Shown here one piece after another: positions 1-7,459 of a stretch of 64,000 nucleotides of DNA. Both the position numbers and the translations under genes were made by a program. Origin of the DNA: Pelagibacterium lacus. Its GTDB lineage: Bacteria; Pseudomonadota; Alphaproteobacteria; Rhizobiales; Devosiaceae. The stretch is from assembly GCF_003345525.1 (NCBI RefSeq), contig NZ_QQNH01000014.1:1-64000 (forward strand), in the 5' to 3' direction. Every line of letters begins with the position of its first letter. Position 1 is the stretch's first letter. The notes beneath the pieces were generated by a model. It had not been told where the DNA came from. It saw nothing but the letters and a program-made list of their open reading frames with translations, and did no database searches.

Positions 1-3
1 CCT

Positions 4-21
4 CCAGATCATTGAATCTGG
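4..21. repeat. Short hairpin at the left edge
   Basis: A perfect 6-base inverted repeat (CCAGAT, 6-base loop, ATCTGG) lies at the very start of the window. No gene can be placed between the window edge and the YncE-like gene. This 278-base stretch holds this hairpin, the 106-base palindromic repeat at 76-181 and the strong hairpin at 240-267. Its function is unknown; it may belong to whatever lies to the left. Confidence 0.35.
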
Positions 22-75
22 AAACCCATGAATCACACTCCCCGACAGAATTGAATCCTGAATGTCGATTGAACC

Positions 76-181
76 TAGAGCGTTTCCAGCAAAAGTGGAC
101 ACCACTTTGCGGTTCGGAAACGCGACAAATCAAAGACTTAGAGCTCCTGTTCTGATTCAATCAGAACAGGAAATGCTCTAG
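76..181. repeat. Intergenic palindromic repeat, copy 1 (most complete)
   Basis: The 106-base element is bounded by a 7-base terminal inverted repeat (CTAGAGC at 76-82, GCTCTAG at 175-181). Inside are two hairpins. The first has outer arms CGTTTCC (81-87) and GGAAACG (116-122) with inner arms around GTGGACACCAC. The second is an 11-base perfect stem with a 3-base loop (146-156 with 160-170). Shortened copies occur at 11246-11293 and 39685-39735. Elements of this kind are scattered in many rhizobial genomes as non-coding, RIME-like palindromes. It lies downstream of the YncE-like gene and contains no open frame of note. Confidence 0.75.
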
Positions 182-239
182 ACATGGAAAAACGGCACCG
201 TCGGCGGGATGCCAGCGGGGCCGGAGCGGTAGCGAATGG

Positions 240-267
240 GCGGAAGCCGGGCGGACCCGGCTTCCGC
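240..267. terminator. Strong hairpin, likely terminator of the YncE-like gene
   Basis: A perfect 12-base stem (240-251 with 256-267) encloses a 4-base loop, 11 bases past the stop codon of the leftward YncE-like gene. It is followed by TTTGCT on the plus strand but not by a T-run on the minus strand, so it is not a textbook intrinsic terminator for the leftward gene. It could also stop transcription entering from the left. Confidence 0.55.
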
Positions 268-278
268 TTTGCTAGATC

Positions 279-1583
279 TTACTCGCCGACATAGGTGAGC
301 GTGAACACATCGGTGACGCTGGCCTGCGAGAAGTTCGAGACCCAGGCGTCGCCGGTCGCCGGATCGATGCCGACGTTGAGCGCATTGCCCGTAGTGGGCA
401 GGCGGTGCAGTTCCTCGAAGCTCTCGGCGTCATAGACCACGACCTCGCGGTCGCCCAGATTGGCCGAGTAGAGCAGGCCGCGCTCGCCATCGACGGCAAC
501 GGAATTGGTCGGACCGGTGGCGATGGTGTCGATCACTTCGCCATAGGAGGCGCTGTCCGTGTCGGCGTCGACGACGGTGATGGTGCCCTCGGGACTGGCA
601 TAGGAGGAGATATAGAGACGCTGCAGCTCGGGGCTGTAGGTCGGGCGCGCATTCTCCGGAACCGAGGCCGGGAGCAGGGTCACCGCATCGGCGTTGAGTT
701 CGAGGTCGGCCGGAGCGCTGGTGTCGAGTGCGCCGGCGTCGATCACGTACAAATTCTCGCCCACGAGCGAGCCGACATAGACGAGGTTGCGCTCCTCATC
801 GACGGCAAGGCCGATGGCGCCGCCTTCGGGGATGGCGACGCGGGCTTCGACGGTCCTGGTGGGCAGGTCGATGACTACGACGAAGCCGGGACGGGTCTTG
901 TCGCCGCGCGCGTCGGCGAAATTGGTCACGAACGCCTTGTGGGTCTCGGTGTTGACCGCGACGCGACGCACGCCGTCAAAGACCGGCGAGCCGTCTTCGA
1001 GCTGCCAAATGCGGTCGGCATCGGTCGGATCGCCCTGGGCGGGGTTGAACACCACCACATGGCCGCCATAGCCGAGTTCGGCATCGCGGCCGCGCGCCGT
1101 CGTGGTGATGACCAGCGGGTCGCCGCCATTATAGTCGACGGCGATGCCATACGGCGAGAAATGGCTGCGCATGGACGAAAGCGATTCGGCGTCGACGCCG
1201 GTCCAGTCGAACGCATCGCCTTCCGTGCCATTGCCGTCGCTGCGCGACAGGCCGAGATAGGAATAGATGTCGCTGATCGCACGGGTCTCGGCGTCGAACT
1301 GTACCACCTTGCCGGTCGCGCGCTGGGTCACCGCCACATTGCCGTCGGCATCGCGCGCTTCGCTGCGCCAGCGCGTATCGGCGAAATAGACCTGACGGCC
1401 TTCCGAGTCGAAGGCGAGCTGGTAGCCATTGTTGACGCCGGTGGCGATCCTCTCGACGGTATAGGCCCAGCCCGATTCCGCCACTTCCTGGGCGAAAGCC
1501 GCCGGCGCGAGCAATCCCGCGCCCGCGATGACCAGGGCGGCCGTGCGCAGACGGCGTGCCGTGGATGAAGCAATCAAAGTCAT
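279..1583 (-). CDS. YncE-like periplasmic beta-propeller protein
   Basis: The 434-residue product starts with a signal peptide: basic n-region (ARRLR), hydrophobic core and an AFAQ cleavage site. The rest is repeated 40-residue blades with motifs such as VAVD, LVYVGS and TGNALNVGID, as in YVTN/YncE-type beta-propellers. The ATG at 1583 was chosen because GAGAGA precedes it and the signal peptide follows directly; the frame stays open further upstream but has no export signal there. E. coli YncE is an iron-regulated periplasmic protein of uncertain role. The two TGA-N9-TCA boxes upstream point to iron control here too. It faces the cytochrome b561 gene. The family is fairly sure, the role is not. 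Confidence 0.8.
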   Translation of the reverse strand: MTLIASSTARRLRTAALVIAGAGLLAPAAFAQEVAESGWAYTVERIATGVNNGYQLAFDSEGRQVYFADTRWRSEARDADGNVAVTQRATGKVVQFDAETRAISDIYSYLGLSRSDGNGTEGDAFDWTGVDAESLSSMRSHFSPYGIAVDYNGGDPLVITTTARGRDAELGYGGHVVVFNPAQGDPTDADRIWQLEDGSPVFDGVRRVAVNTETHKAFVTNFADARGDKTRPGFVVVIDLPTRTVEARVAIPEGGAIGLAVDEERNLVYVGSLVGENLYVIDAGALDTSAPADLELNADAVTLLPASVPENARPTYSPELQRLYISSYASPEGTITVVDADTDSASYGEVIDTIATGPTNSVAVDGERGLLYSANLGDREVVVYDAESFEELHRLPTTGNALNVGIDPATGDAWVSNFSQASVTDVFTLTYVGE

Positions 1584-1734
1584 CTGAAGTCTCTCTCGTG
1601 TTGCGGGCGCTCCTCGCGAGCCCCCCATTGCCTGCTGGTTGCGAAGCGCCGCGCGAAGACGCTCGCGACGCATGAAGCATCCGGGTCCGCGAACGGACGG
1701 AGAATGGCGCGGAACAGCGGATGCGGGCGAATTT

Positions 1735-1786
1735 ATGACTCTTGAAGTCATGTTATGCAAGTCTATTATGACAAGAAAAGTCATAA
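1735..1786. promoter_or_regulatory. Two tandem RirA-type iron boxes between divergent genes
   Basis: Two inverted repeats fit TGA-N9-TCA, the core described for RirA iron-responsive operators in rhizobia. Box 1 (1735-1751) is ATGACT-N5-AGTCAT. Box 2 (1766-1786) is TTATGAC-N7-GTCATAA. Their TGA starts are 33 bases apart, about three helical turns. They overlap a plausible rightward promoter, TTGAAG (1742-1747), 16 bases, TATTAT (1764-1769), for the cytochrome b561 gene. A weaker leftward pair, TTGCAT-N16-TCATAA, could serve the YncE-like gene. Iron-replete repression of both genes is the simplest reading. No RirA gene is in the window; assignment to RirA is inference. Confidence 0.6.
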
Positions 1787-1879
1787 TATGGCTTTCCCTG
1801 GATTGGCGATGATGGCAAAGTCCCCGCCATCGCCCCAGAACGCCCGTCCATACCTGCCTGACGTGAAGCCAGATTGCCC

Positions 1880-2467
1880 ATGAGTGCCGAGCCGCAGACG
1901 ATCGCCAGAGCCGGGAAACCATCGCCGGAGACCTATGACCCGGTGGCCAAGGCGCTGCACTGGCTGATGGCGCTGGCCATCCTGTCGCTGATCGGGTTCG
2001 GGCTCTACATGACCAGCCAGCCCCCGTCGCTGCGCACCTATCGGCTGTTCGATTTCCACAAGGCGGCGGGCCTTTCGCTCATGGTCTTGGCCATTCTCAG
2101 GCTTGGCTGGCGCATCTATCGGCCGGCGCCGCCCGTGCTGACCCAGGGCACCAGGCCTTGGGAGATATGGATGGCGCATGGAACCCATATCGCACTCTAC
2201 ACCCTGATGATCGCCATCCCGATCGTGGGATGGATCGGCGCCTCGGCATCCGGCCTGCCCATGAGCTTTTTCGGGGTCTCGCCCATCCCGGCCCTGATCG
2301 GCCCCAGCGAGCAGGTGCAGGACGCGGCGCTGGCGCTGCATGGCTGGCTCAACAAGCTGTTCATGGCCGCTATCGCCCTGCATGTCGCCGGTGCGCTCAA
2401 GCGCCATTTCGTTCTGCGTGACGCCACCCTGCGTCGCATGCTGCCCTTCGGATCAACCAAACCCTGA
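1880..2467 (+). CDS. Cytochrome b561 family protein (CybB-like)
   Basis: The 195-residue membrane protein has four hydrophobic segments. Histidines that would bind two b-type hemes are visible in KALHWLMA (TM1), FDFHKAAG (TM2), MAHGTHIALY (TM3) and LHVAGALKRHF (TM4). This is the pattern of bacterial cytochrome b561, an inner-membrane carrier that passes quinol electrons to periplasmic partners or oxygen. The ATG at 1880 was taken over an in-frame TTG six bases earlier; no strong ribosome site is visible for either. A YceI gene follows 13-35 bases downstream; the two families are often paired, YceI proteins being isoprenoid-binding periplasmic proteins. Iron boxes lie upstream. Confidence 0.85.
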   Translation: MSAEPQTIARAGKPSPETYDPVAKALHWLMALAILSLIGFGLYMTSQPPSLRTYRLFDFHKAAGLSLMVLAILRLGWRIYRPAPPVLTQGTRPWEIWMAHGTHIALYTLMIAIPIVGWIGASASGLPMSFFGVSPIPALIGPSEQVQDAALALHGWLNKLFMAAIALHVAGALKRHFVLRDATLRRMLPFGSTKP

Positions 2468-2502
2468 TGGATTACCCGCCATGACTGTTCGCATTTCCGC
2501 CC

Positions 2503-3054
2503 TTGGCTTCGTTTGCCGCCGCACTAGCCGGCGCGATGACCGAGATACAGGCCGCAAGCTGGACCATGATCCCCGAGGCCAGCACGCTGAGCTTTGCCGG
2601 CACCCAGACAGGAAGCGAATTCCGGGGCCAGTTCAGGCGCTTCGAGACCGGCATCGTCCTCGACCCGGCGGATCTCTCCTCGGCCACGATCGAGGTCCTT
2701 GTCGATATCGCCTCCTTCGCATCGGGCTCGCCCGACCGCGACAGCGATTCCCAGAACCGCAGCTGGTTCTATACGGCGAACTTCCCGCAGGCGGTGTTCA
2801 CCTCCAGCGCAGTGGTGGAGGCGAGCGACGGGAGCTATGTGGCTTTGGGCACGCTGGAGATCAAAGGCGTCACCCGCGAGGTCGAACTTCCCTTCACTCT
2901 GGCCATCGACGGCGACAGCGCTGTCGCCGACGGCACGCTCTCGCTCAACCGCCTCGACTACGAGATCGGCAACATGGACGAGGACGTGGAAGAAGAACTG
3001 GTCGGCCATGGGGTCACAGTAAGCTTCCACGTCGAGGCGGTCCGGGCGGAGTGA
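2503..3054 (+). CDS. YceI family periplasmic protein, 5-prime end probably frameshifted
   Basis: From the TTG at 2503 the frame gives 183 residues with a clear YceI lipocalin-like barrel: WTMIPEASTLSF at the start, ASFASGSPDRD, then GTLEIKGVTREVELPF and a terminal VSFHVEAV strand. YceI proteins bind polyisoprenoids or quinones in the periplasm. The start is odd. The natural ATG (2481), right after the cytochrome gene, is in another frame, and the signal-peptide core (ASFAAALAGAM) begins in this frame without a basic n-region. Dropping one T in the CCTTGG at 2501-2506 would join them as MTVRISALASFAAALAG, a normal signal peptide. Either a one-base insertion or sequencing error, or a TTG start with a weakened signal, explains this. 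Confidence 0.75.
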   Translation: MASFAAALAGAMTEIQAASWTMIPEASTLSFAGTQTGSEFRGQFRRFETGIVLDPADLSSATIEVLVDIASFASGSPDRDSDSQNRSWFYTANFPQAVFTSSAVVEASDGSYVALGTLEIKGVTREVELPFTLAIDGDSAVADGTLSLNRLDYEIGNMDEDVEEELVGHGVTVSFHVEAVRAE

Positions 3055-3081
3055 GGGATCGCCTTGCTGTAACCCACCTCC

Positions 3082-4776
3082 TCAGAACAGAGCCGGGATG
3101 AGGAAAATCGCGATGAGGGAGCAGATGAGGACCAGGGGCCAGCCCAGCCGGGCGTAGTCGCCGAAGCGGTAGCCGGCGATGCCCATGACGAGCGTATTGT
3201 TATGGTGGCCGAAGGGGGTGAGAAAGTCGAGCGAGGCGCCGACGATCACCGCGACGAGGGCCGGGGTTGCGGGCAGGCCGTATTGGCCGGATAGCGCCAC
3301 GGCGATGGGCGCGAGCACGAGGACGGTGGTGGGGTTGTTGACGAAGGGCGTCAGCAGCACCGAAAAAGCCAGCATGATTGCCGTGAGGCCGACGGTGTTC
3401 ATCTCGGGTATGAAGCCGGTCATGGTCGTGGCCAGGGCCTCGGCTGCTCTTGTGCCGGCAACCGCCTGGCCGAGCGGGATCATCGCGCCGAGCATGATCA
3501 GGATGGACCAGTTGAGGCCCTCGAAACCTTGCCGCAGCGACAGATGACCGGTAAGGGCCAGGACCACCACGACCAGTCCGAACGCGACGGCCGGATCGAT
3601 GCCGGCAAAGGCCGAGGCGGCAATGCCCATGCCGAACGCGATCAACGGGAAATAGGTGGGTTGCGCGGGATCGCGGCGCGCCGGGGCCAGTTGCAGCAGG
3701 CCGCTTTCGGCGCATTCCTGCGCAATCCTCGCCTTGTCGCCGCGCATGACGATGATGTCGCCGACCGAGAGCTTGACGTTGGCCAGGCGCCCCTCCACCC
3801 GGCGCGGGGTGATTCCGAGCTCAATGATCGAGACGCCGGCTTGCGCAAAAGCCACGAGGTCGTCAACGGCGGAGCCGATATAGATGCTTTCGGGCATCAC
3901 CACCGCTTCCACCAGATCCAAAGGCTGCTCGTCGTGTCCAGAGAGTGCGGTGATCGCGGCGCGCTCCCCTTCGACGATCACGATGTCGCCGGCTTCGAGC
4001 GGCTTGTCGCGGCCGAACAGGAAGGCATCGCGCCGCACCACGTTGTGGATGGTGACGCCGAAGCGTACGGCGGCCGCTTCCCGCGTGCCGCCGACCAGAG
4101 GCGAGAAGGCGGTAAGCTCGATTTCAGTGAGGAAATTGCGCGAATCTGGCGTTGCGTCCGGCTCGGCGGGCGATCCCAGCGCCTGGCGTGGTAGCACAAC
4201 CCAGAGATAGGCGAGGCCGGCCAGGGTCAGGGGCAGGCCCACCAGCGCGATCTCGAAAAAGCCGAAGCTGTCGCCAAGCGCGGATTCGATGGCCGCCGCG
4301 CCGAGCAGATTGGCCGGGGTGCCGATGACCGAGCACAATCCTCCCAGAAGCGTCGCGAAGGAGAGGGGCATCAGCATCCGTTCGGGGGCGATGCCGTAGC
4401 GCTCGGCGAGGCTGATCGCCAGGGGCAGCACCAGCGCGAGCGCGCCGATATTGTTCATCACCGATGACATGATTGCGGCGACGGCGCAGAGGCCGAGGAT
4501 CACGCCGCGCTCGCTCGACAGCGCTCCGCCCAACCGTTCGGCGAGGGCGTCGAGGACGACCGAGCGCTTCAGCACGTCGACGATGAGCAGGATTTCGATG
4601 ACCGTGATGACGCTGGGACTGGCAAATCCAGCAAACAGGTCGGCGGCTGGCACAAGGCCCAGGAGCCCTCCCAGGGCGAGGCCTGCCAGGGCCACGATCT
4701 CGAAGCGGCGCACCGTGGCGAAGCCGACCATCATGGCGGCGAGAAGGCCCAGAATGCCGATCTGATCGAAGCTCAT
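3082..4776 (-). CDS. SLC13/DASS family permease with two RCK_C domains, possible sulfate transporter
   Basis: About 564 residues. Hydrophobic segments fill residues 1-200 and 380-564, and two RCK_C (TrkA_C) domains lie between, at roughly 210-280 and 290-365 (motifs GDIVIVEGE and GDIIVMRGD). The transport halves carry family motifs such as SVMNNIGALALVLP and FVNNPTTVLVLAPIA. This architecture belongs to anion:sodium or proton symporters that include sulfate carriers. Substrate assignment is inference from the neighbours: an Rrf2 regulator 64 bases upstream in the same direction and a sulfate ABC operon nearby. The ATG at 4776 is preferred over a GTG two codons earlier because AGG sits at good spacing. 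Confidence 0.8.
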   Translation of the reverse strand: MSFDQIGILGLLAAMMVGFATVRRFEIVALAGLALGGLLGLVPAADLFAGFASPSVITVIEILLIVDVLKRSVVLDALAERLGGALSSERGVILGLCAVAAIMSSVMNNIGALALVLPLAISLAERYGIAPERMLMPLSFATLLGGLCSVIGTPANLLGAAAIESALGDSFGFFEIALVGLPLTLAGLAYLWVVLPRQALGSPAEPDATPDSRNFLTEIELTAFSPLVGGTREAAAVRFGVTIHNVVRRDAFLFGRDKPLEAGDIVIVEGERAAITALSGHDEQPLDLVEAVVMPESIYIGSAVDDLVAFAQAGVSIIELGITPRRVEGRLANVKLSVGDIIVMRGDKARIAQECAESGLLQLAPARRDPAQPTYFPLIAFGMGIAASAFAGIDPAVAFGLVVVVLALTGHLSLRQGFEGLNWSILIMLGAMIPLGQAVAGTRAAEALATTMTGFIPEMNTVGLTAIMLAFSVLLTPFVNNPTTVLVLAPIAVALSGQYGLPATPALVAVIVGASLDFLTPFGHHNNTLVMGIAGYRFGDYARLGWPLVLICSLIAIFLIPALF

Positions 4777-4840
4777 GGGCACCTCGCCGCCTCAAGAGGC
4801 ATGATGGAAAACCGATTTCTCCCCCGGCGGCAAGCCCGGA

Positions 4841-5278
4841 TTACGCGACGGGCGGCGTCGACTTGGGTTCGGCTATGGCATCGGCAATGGTCCGGGTGTC
4901 GAGCAGAAGGCGGGTCTGGGCCGCGACATCGGCAAAGACCCGCCGCGTCTCGCAACTGGCCTCATCGATGCAATCGGCGCATTTGCGATAGGCGGTGACG
5001 CTAAGGCAGGGCAGGGGAGCCAGCGGCCCGTCGATGGCGCGCAGGACTTCGCCATAAGAAATCTGGTCTGCGGGTTTGAGCAATACATAGCCGCCGCCCT
5101 TGCCGCGCCGGCTGTCCAATATGCCCTGATGCTTGAGGCCGAGCAGAATCTGCTCGAGGAATTTCTTGGGGATACGCTGGCTGTGGGCGATCTCCGAGAT
5201 GACCAGCGGCTTTCCCTGCGGCGCCCTTGCAAGGGCGACGAGGGCTCGAAGAGCATATTTGGCTTTTTGCGACAACAT
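4841..5278 (-). CDS. Rrf2 family regulator A, four-cysteine type
   Basis: The 145-residue protein has the Rrf2 winged helix at residues 2-80 (AKYALRAL, FLEQILLGLK, SRRGKGGGY wing) and four cysteines at 91, 100, 103 and 109 (C-x8-C-x2-C-x5-C). Rrf2 proteins such as IscR, RirA and NsrR use three cysteines for an Fe-S cluster; CymR-like members sense cysteine supply. It is a close paralogue of regulator B at 6897-7349, with the four cysteines at identical positions. Placed just before the SLC13 permease and opposite a FAD protein gene, it is a good candidate for local sulfur control and autoregulation. The ATG at 5278 begins the conserved domain; no clear ribosome site precedes it. Confidence 0.85.
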   Translation of the reverse strand: MLSQKAKYALRALVALARAPQGKPLVISEIAHSQRIPKKFLEQILLGLKHQGILDSRRGKGGGYVLLKPADQISYGEVLRAIDGPLAPLPCLSVTAYRKCADCIDEASCETRRVFADVAAQTRLLLDTRTIADAIAEPKSTPPVA

Positions 5279-5397
5279 CGATCGTATCGGAGAGCCCGCT
5301 CGGGCTGGGGCAGGGGTCAATGGCAACGAATTTCGCCCGGCGGCGCCCGATACCCCATTTTCCCGGGCTGCGCAGGCCGAAATCCACAGCGGAAGAT

Positions 5398-5426
5398 TTA
5401 TACTAGACTAATCAGATAGGGTATAA
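5398..5426. promoter_or_regulatory. Candidate operator between Rrf2 regulator A and the FAD protein gene
   Basis: A 6-base inverted repeat (TTATAC at 5398-5403, GTATAA at 5421-5426) flanks CTAGACTAATCAGATAG, itself bounded by CTA and TAG. The right part, CAGATAGGGTATA (5413-5425), recurs almost unchanged at 7416-7428 (CAGATAGGGTTTA), where it overlaps the -10 box of the sulfate-binding protein gene. On the minus strand TATAAA forms a possible -10 for regulator A. Sharing of this word between two sulfur-linked promoters suggests a common regulator, most simply one or both Rrf2 proteins. Confidence 0.4.
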
Positions 5427-5461
5427 CAGGATTGAGTGATCGGCAAGTGAGGAGAACAGTC

Positions 5462-6829
5462 ATGACCCTTGATGACAATGGCTTTGTGTCGGTGATCGTC
5501 ATCGGCGGCGGCGCCAGCGGTGTGCTGCTGGCGGCCCATCTGCTGCGCGACCCGGCGGCGAATGTGCGGGTGACCATCGTCGAAAAATCCAATCGCCTCG
5601 GCCATGGCATGGCCTATTCCACTGACAATCCCGATCACATCCTCAACATCACCGCCGCTGGCATGAGCGCCTTCCCCGACGACCCGGAGCATTTTTTCCG
5701 CTGGCTCAGCGCGCTCGATCCCTCGGTCACGCGCGACAGCTTTCCGCCCCGGGCGCGCTATGGGCATTATCTCGGTCAGTTGCTCAAGGATCTCGACCAG
5801 CGCGCCGACCGTCAGCGGCTGCACCTCGTCAACGCGCATTGCGAAGCCGTCGAGGAAACCGCGCGGGGTGTGGAGGTGAGGCTCGACGATGGCAGTTCGA
5901 TCATCGGCCATGCGGCGGTGCTCGCGCTCGGCCATGAGGAGCGGCAGGCGCGCGGCAACGGCCTTTCGGTTCGCGCCGGCAGCCTTGCCGATACCCCGCT
6001 CGATCCCTATGCCCGCGTCATGGTGCTGGGGTCGGGGCTGAGCATGGTCGATGCCTGGTTGACGCTGGCCGGCCGCCGTCATCAGGGGCCGATCATCGTC
6101 GTCTCGCGCCACGGCCTCCTGCCGCGCGCGCACAAGCCGGTCGTGCCCCTCGATATCGCCGCGGCCGATATTCCGTTCGGAACGGACATGACCGCCTTCG
6201 TGGACTGGTTCCGCCGCCTCGTGGAGGAGACGGTGGAAAAGGGCGGCGACTGGCGGTCGGTGGTCGACGGGCTACGCCCGTTCAGCCAGAAGATCTGGCA
6301 AAGCTGGCCGCGCTCGACGCGCGAGCGTTTCCTGCGCTATGTGCGCCCGATCTGGAACATCCATCGCCATCGCCTGCCACCCGCCCTGCATGAGCGGCTG
6401 ACGGCGGCGGTCGCGTCGAGCCAGATCACGCTCATCGCCGGCGAGGTGATCGGGCTCGATGCCGCCAGTGAGGGAGAGGGGGTGGTCGCCCATGTTCGCC
6501 GCCGTGGCCTCGGCATTTCCGAGGAGCTGGAGGTGGCGCGGGTCTATGATTGTGGCGGGGTCGCCGTCAACATAGCGAAAAGCTCCAATCCGGTGATCCA
6601 GAACCTCGTCGCATCGGGCAAGGCGCGGCCCGATCCGCTGCGCATCGGCCTCGAGGTGACGCCGGGCTGCGCCGTGGTCGCGGCGGATGGGCGGCCCAGC
6701 CGGCGTCTGTTCGCGGTTGGGCCCCTGACGCGCGGACAATTCTTCGAAATCGAATCCGTGCCGGAAATCCGGGTGCAGGCCGCAATGCTAGCCGGTGCGC
6801 TGCGCCGGGACATCCCGCCTCTGGCCTGA
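5462..6829 (+). CDS. FAD/NAD(P)-binding flavoprotein (YdhS-like)
   Basis: The 455-residue product opens with a dinucleotide-binding fold, VIVIGGGASGVLLAAHLL, at about residues 10-28, followed by an acidic strand end (VTIVEKSNRLGHG). A second nucleotide-binding site is suggested by MVLGSGLSMVDAW near residue 190. This fits the NAD_binding_9 type of FAD-NAD(P)-binding proteins (E. coli YdhS), whose reaction is not known. AGGAGA lies 8 bases before the ATG at 5462. It is transcribed away from Rrf2 regulator A and toward regulator B and the sulfate importer. A redox role in sulfur assimilation is possible, but that rests on position only. Confidence 0.75.
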   Translation: MTLDDNGFVSVIVIGGGASGVLLAAHLLRDPAANVRVTIVEKSNRLGHGMAYSTDNPDHILNITAAGMSAFPDDPEHFFRWLSALDPSVTRDSFPPRARYGHYLGQLLKDLDQRADRQRLHLVNAHCEAVEETARGVEVRLDDGSSIIGHAAVLALGHEERQARGNGLSVRAGSLADTPLDPYARVMVLGSGLSMVDAWLTLAGRRHQGPIIVVSRHGLLPRAHKPVVPLDIAAADIPFGTDMTAFVDWFRRLVEETVEKGGDWRSVVDGLRPFSQKIWQSWPRSTRERFLRYVRPIWNIHRHRLPPALHERLTAAVASSQITLIAGEVIGLDAASEGEGVVAHVRRRGLGISEELEVARVYDCGGVAVNIAKSSNPVIQNLVASGKARPDPLRIGLEVTPGCAVVAADGRPSRRLFAVGPLTRGQFFEIESVPEIRVQAAMLAGALRRDIPPLA

Positions 6830-6896
6830 GGGGCCGCGCGTTGTGCGCAAGCCGATTTCGCGGTAAGGAGCGGGCATCCACTGGAGCTTGCCGCAG

Positions 6897-7349
6897 ATGA
6901 TTTCGCAAAAGGCGCGTTACGCCTTCCGAGCCCTTATTGCCCTGTCGCGCCGGGGCGAGGACGAGCCCGTGGCGATCGGCGAATTGGCGCGCACCGAGGA
7001 TATCCCGCAAAAATTTCTCGAGCAGATCCTGCTCGATCTCAAGCGCTCTGGCCTCGTTGCGAGCCGAAGGGGCAAGGTCGGCGGCTATATGCTGATCAAG
7101 GACCCGCGTGAAATATTCTTCGGAGAAGTGCTGCGCGTCATCGACGGGCCTATCGCGCCGCTCCCCTGCTTGAGCAAAATCGCCTATCGTCGGTGCGTTG
7201 ATTGCAAAAACGAAGACAAATGCGAGGTGCGCAGGGTCTTCGCGCAGGTGGCCGTAGCCACCAGAATGGTGCTTGACAGCACCTCGCTCGCCGATGCGCG
7301 GGATGGAAATATCCAAGATATTACTGAGACTTACAAGATTTCTGCCTGA
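6897..7349 (+). CDS. Rrf2 family regulator B, four-cysteine type
   Basis: The 150-residue protein matches regulator A over nearly its whole length (SQKARYAFRALIAL, IPQKFLEQILLDLK, FFGEVLRVIDGPIAPLPC). Its cysteines, at residues 91, 100, 103 and 109, occupy the same places, so a bound Fe-S cluster or thiol sensing is plausible. The C-terminal tail is longer and different. GGAG lies 9 bases before the ATG at 6897. It is 67 bases after the FAD gene, likely in one transcript with it, and about 110 bases before the sulfate-binding protein gene. Two near-identical regulators flanking one flavoprotein suggest duplication with divided targets, or heterodimer formation. Confidence 0.85.
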   Translation: MISQKARYAFRALIALSRRGEDEPVAIGELARTEDIPQKFLEQILLDLKRSGLVASRRGKVGGYMLIKDPREIFFGEVLRVIDGPIAPLPCLSKIAYRRCVDCKNEDKCEVRRVFAQVAVATRMVLDSTSLADARDGNIQDITETYKISA

Positions 7350-7397
7350 GTGACCCGCCAAGTCCCCAGCATGCGGAATCGCCCATTCCGTCTCTTC

Positions 7398-7428
7398 TTG
7401 ACAATCTCGACCTTGCAGATAGGGTTTA
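7398..7428 (+). promoter_or_regulatory. Promoter of the sulfate ABC operon with shared operator word
   Basis: A perfect TTGACA (7398-7403) and TAGGGT (7420-7425) are spaced by 16 bases. The -10 box is embedded in CAGATAGGGTTTA (7416-7428), which repeats the word found in the regulator A / FAD gene intergenic region. A repressor bound there would block RNA polymerase. The transcript would begin about 25 bases before the AGGAGG of the binding-protein gene. Confidence 0.6.
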
Positions 7429-7459
7429 GGGGTCGATCCAATCAGGAGGGATGACGACA

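Noticed and set aside
1584-1922. N-terminal extension of the YncE-like protein to 547 residues
   Set aside because: The extension would cover the iron boxes and bury the signal peptide more than 110 residues inside; the start at 1583 has a ribosome site.
4841-7349. Calling either Rrf2 gene rirA or iscR
   Set aside because: Both have four cysteines with a spacing unlike RirA (C-x7-C-x5-C) or IscR, and the neighbours concern sulfur uptake rather than iron or Fe-S assembly.
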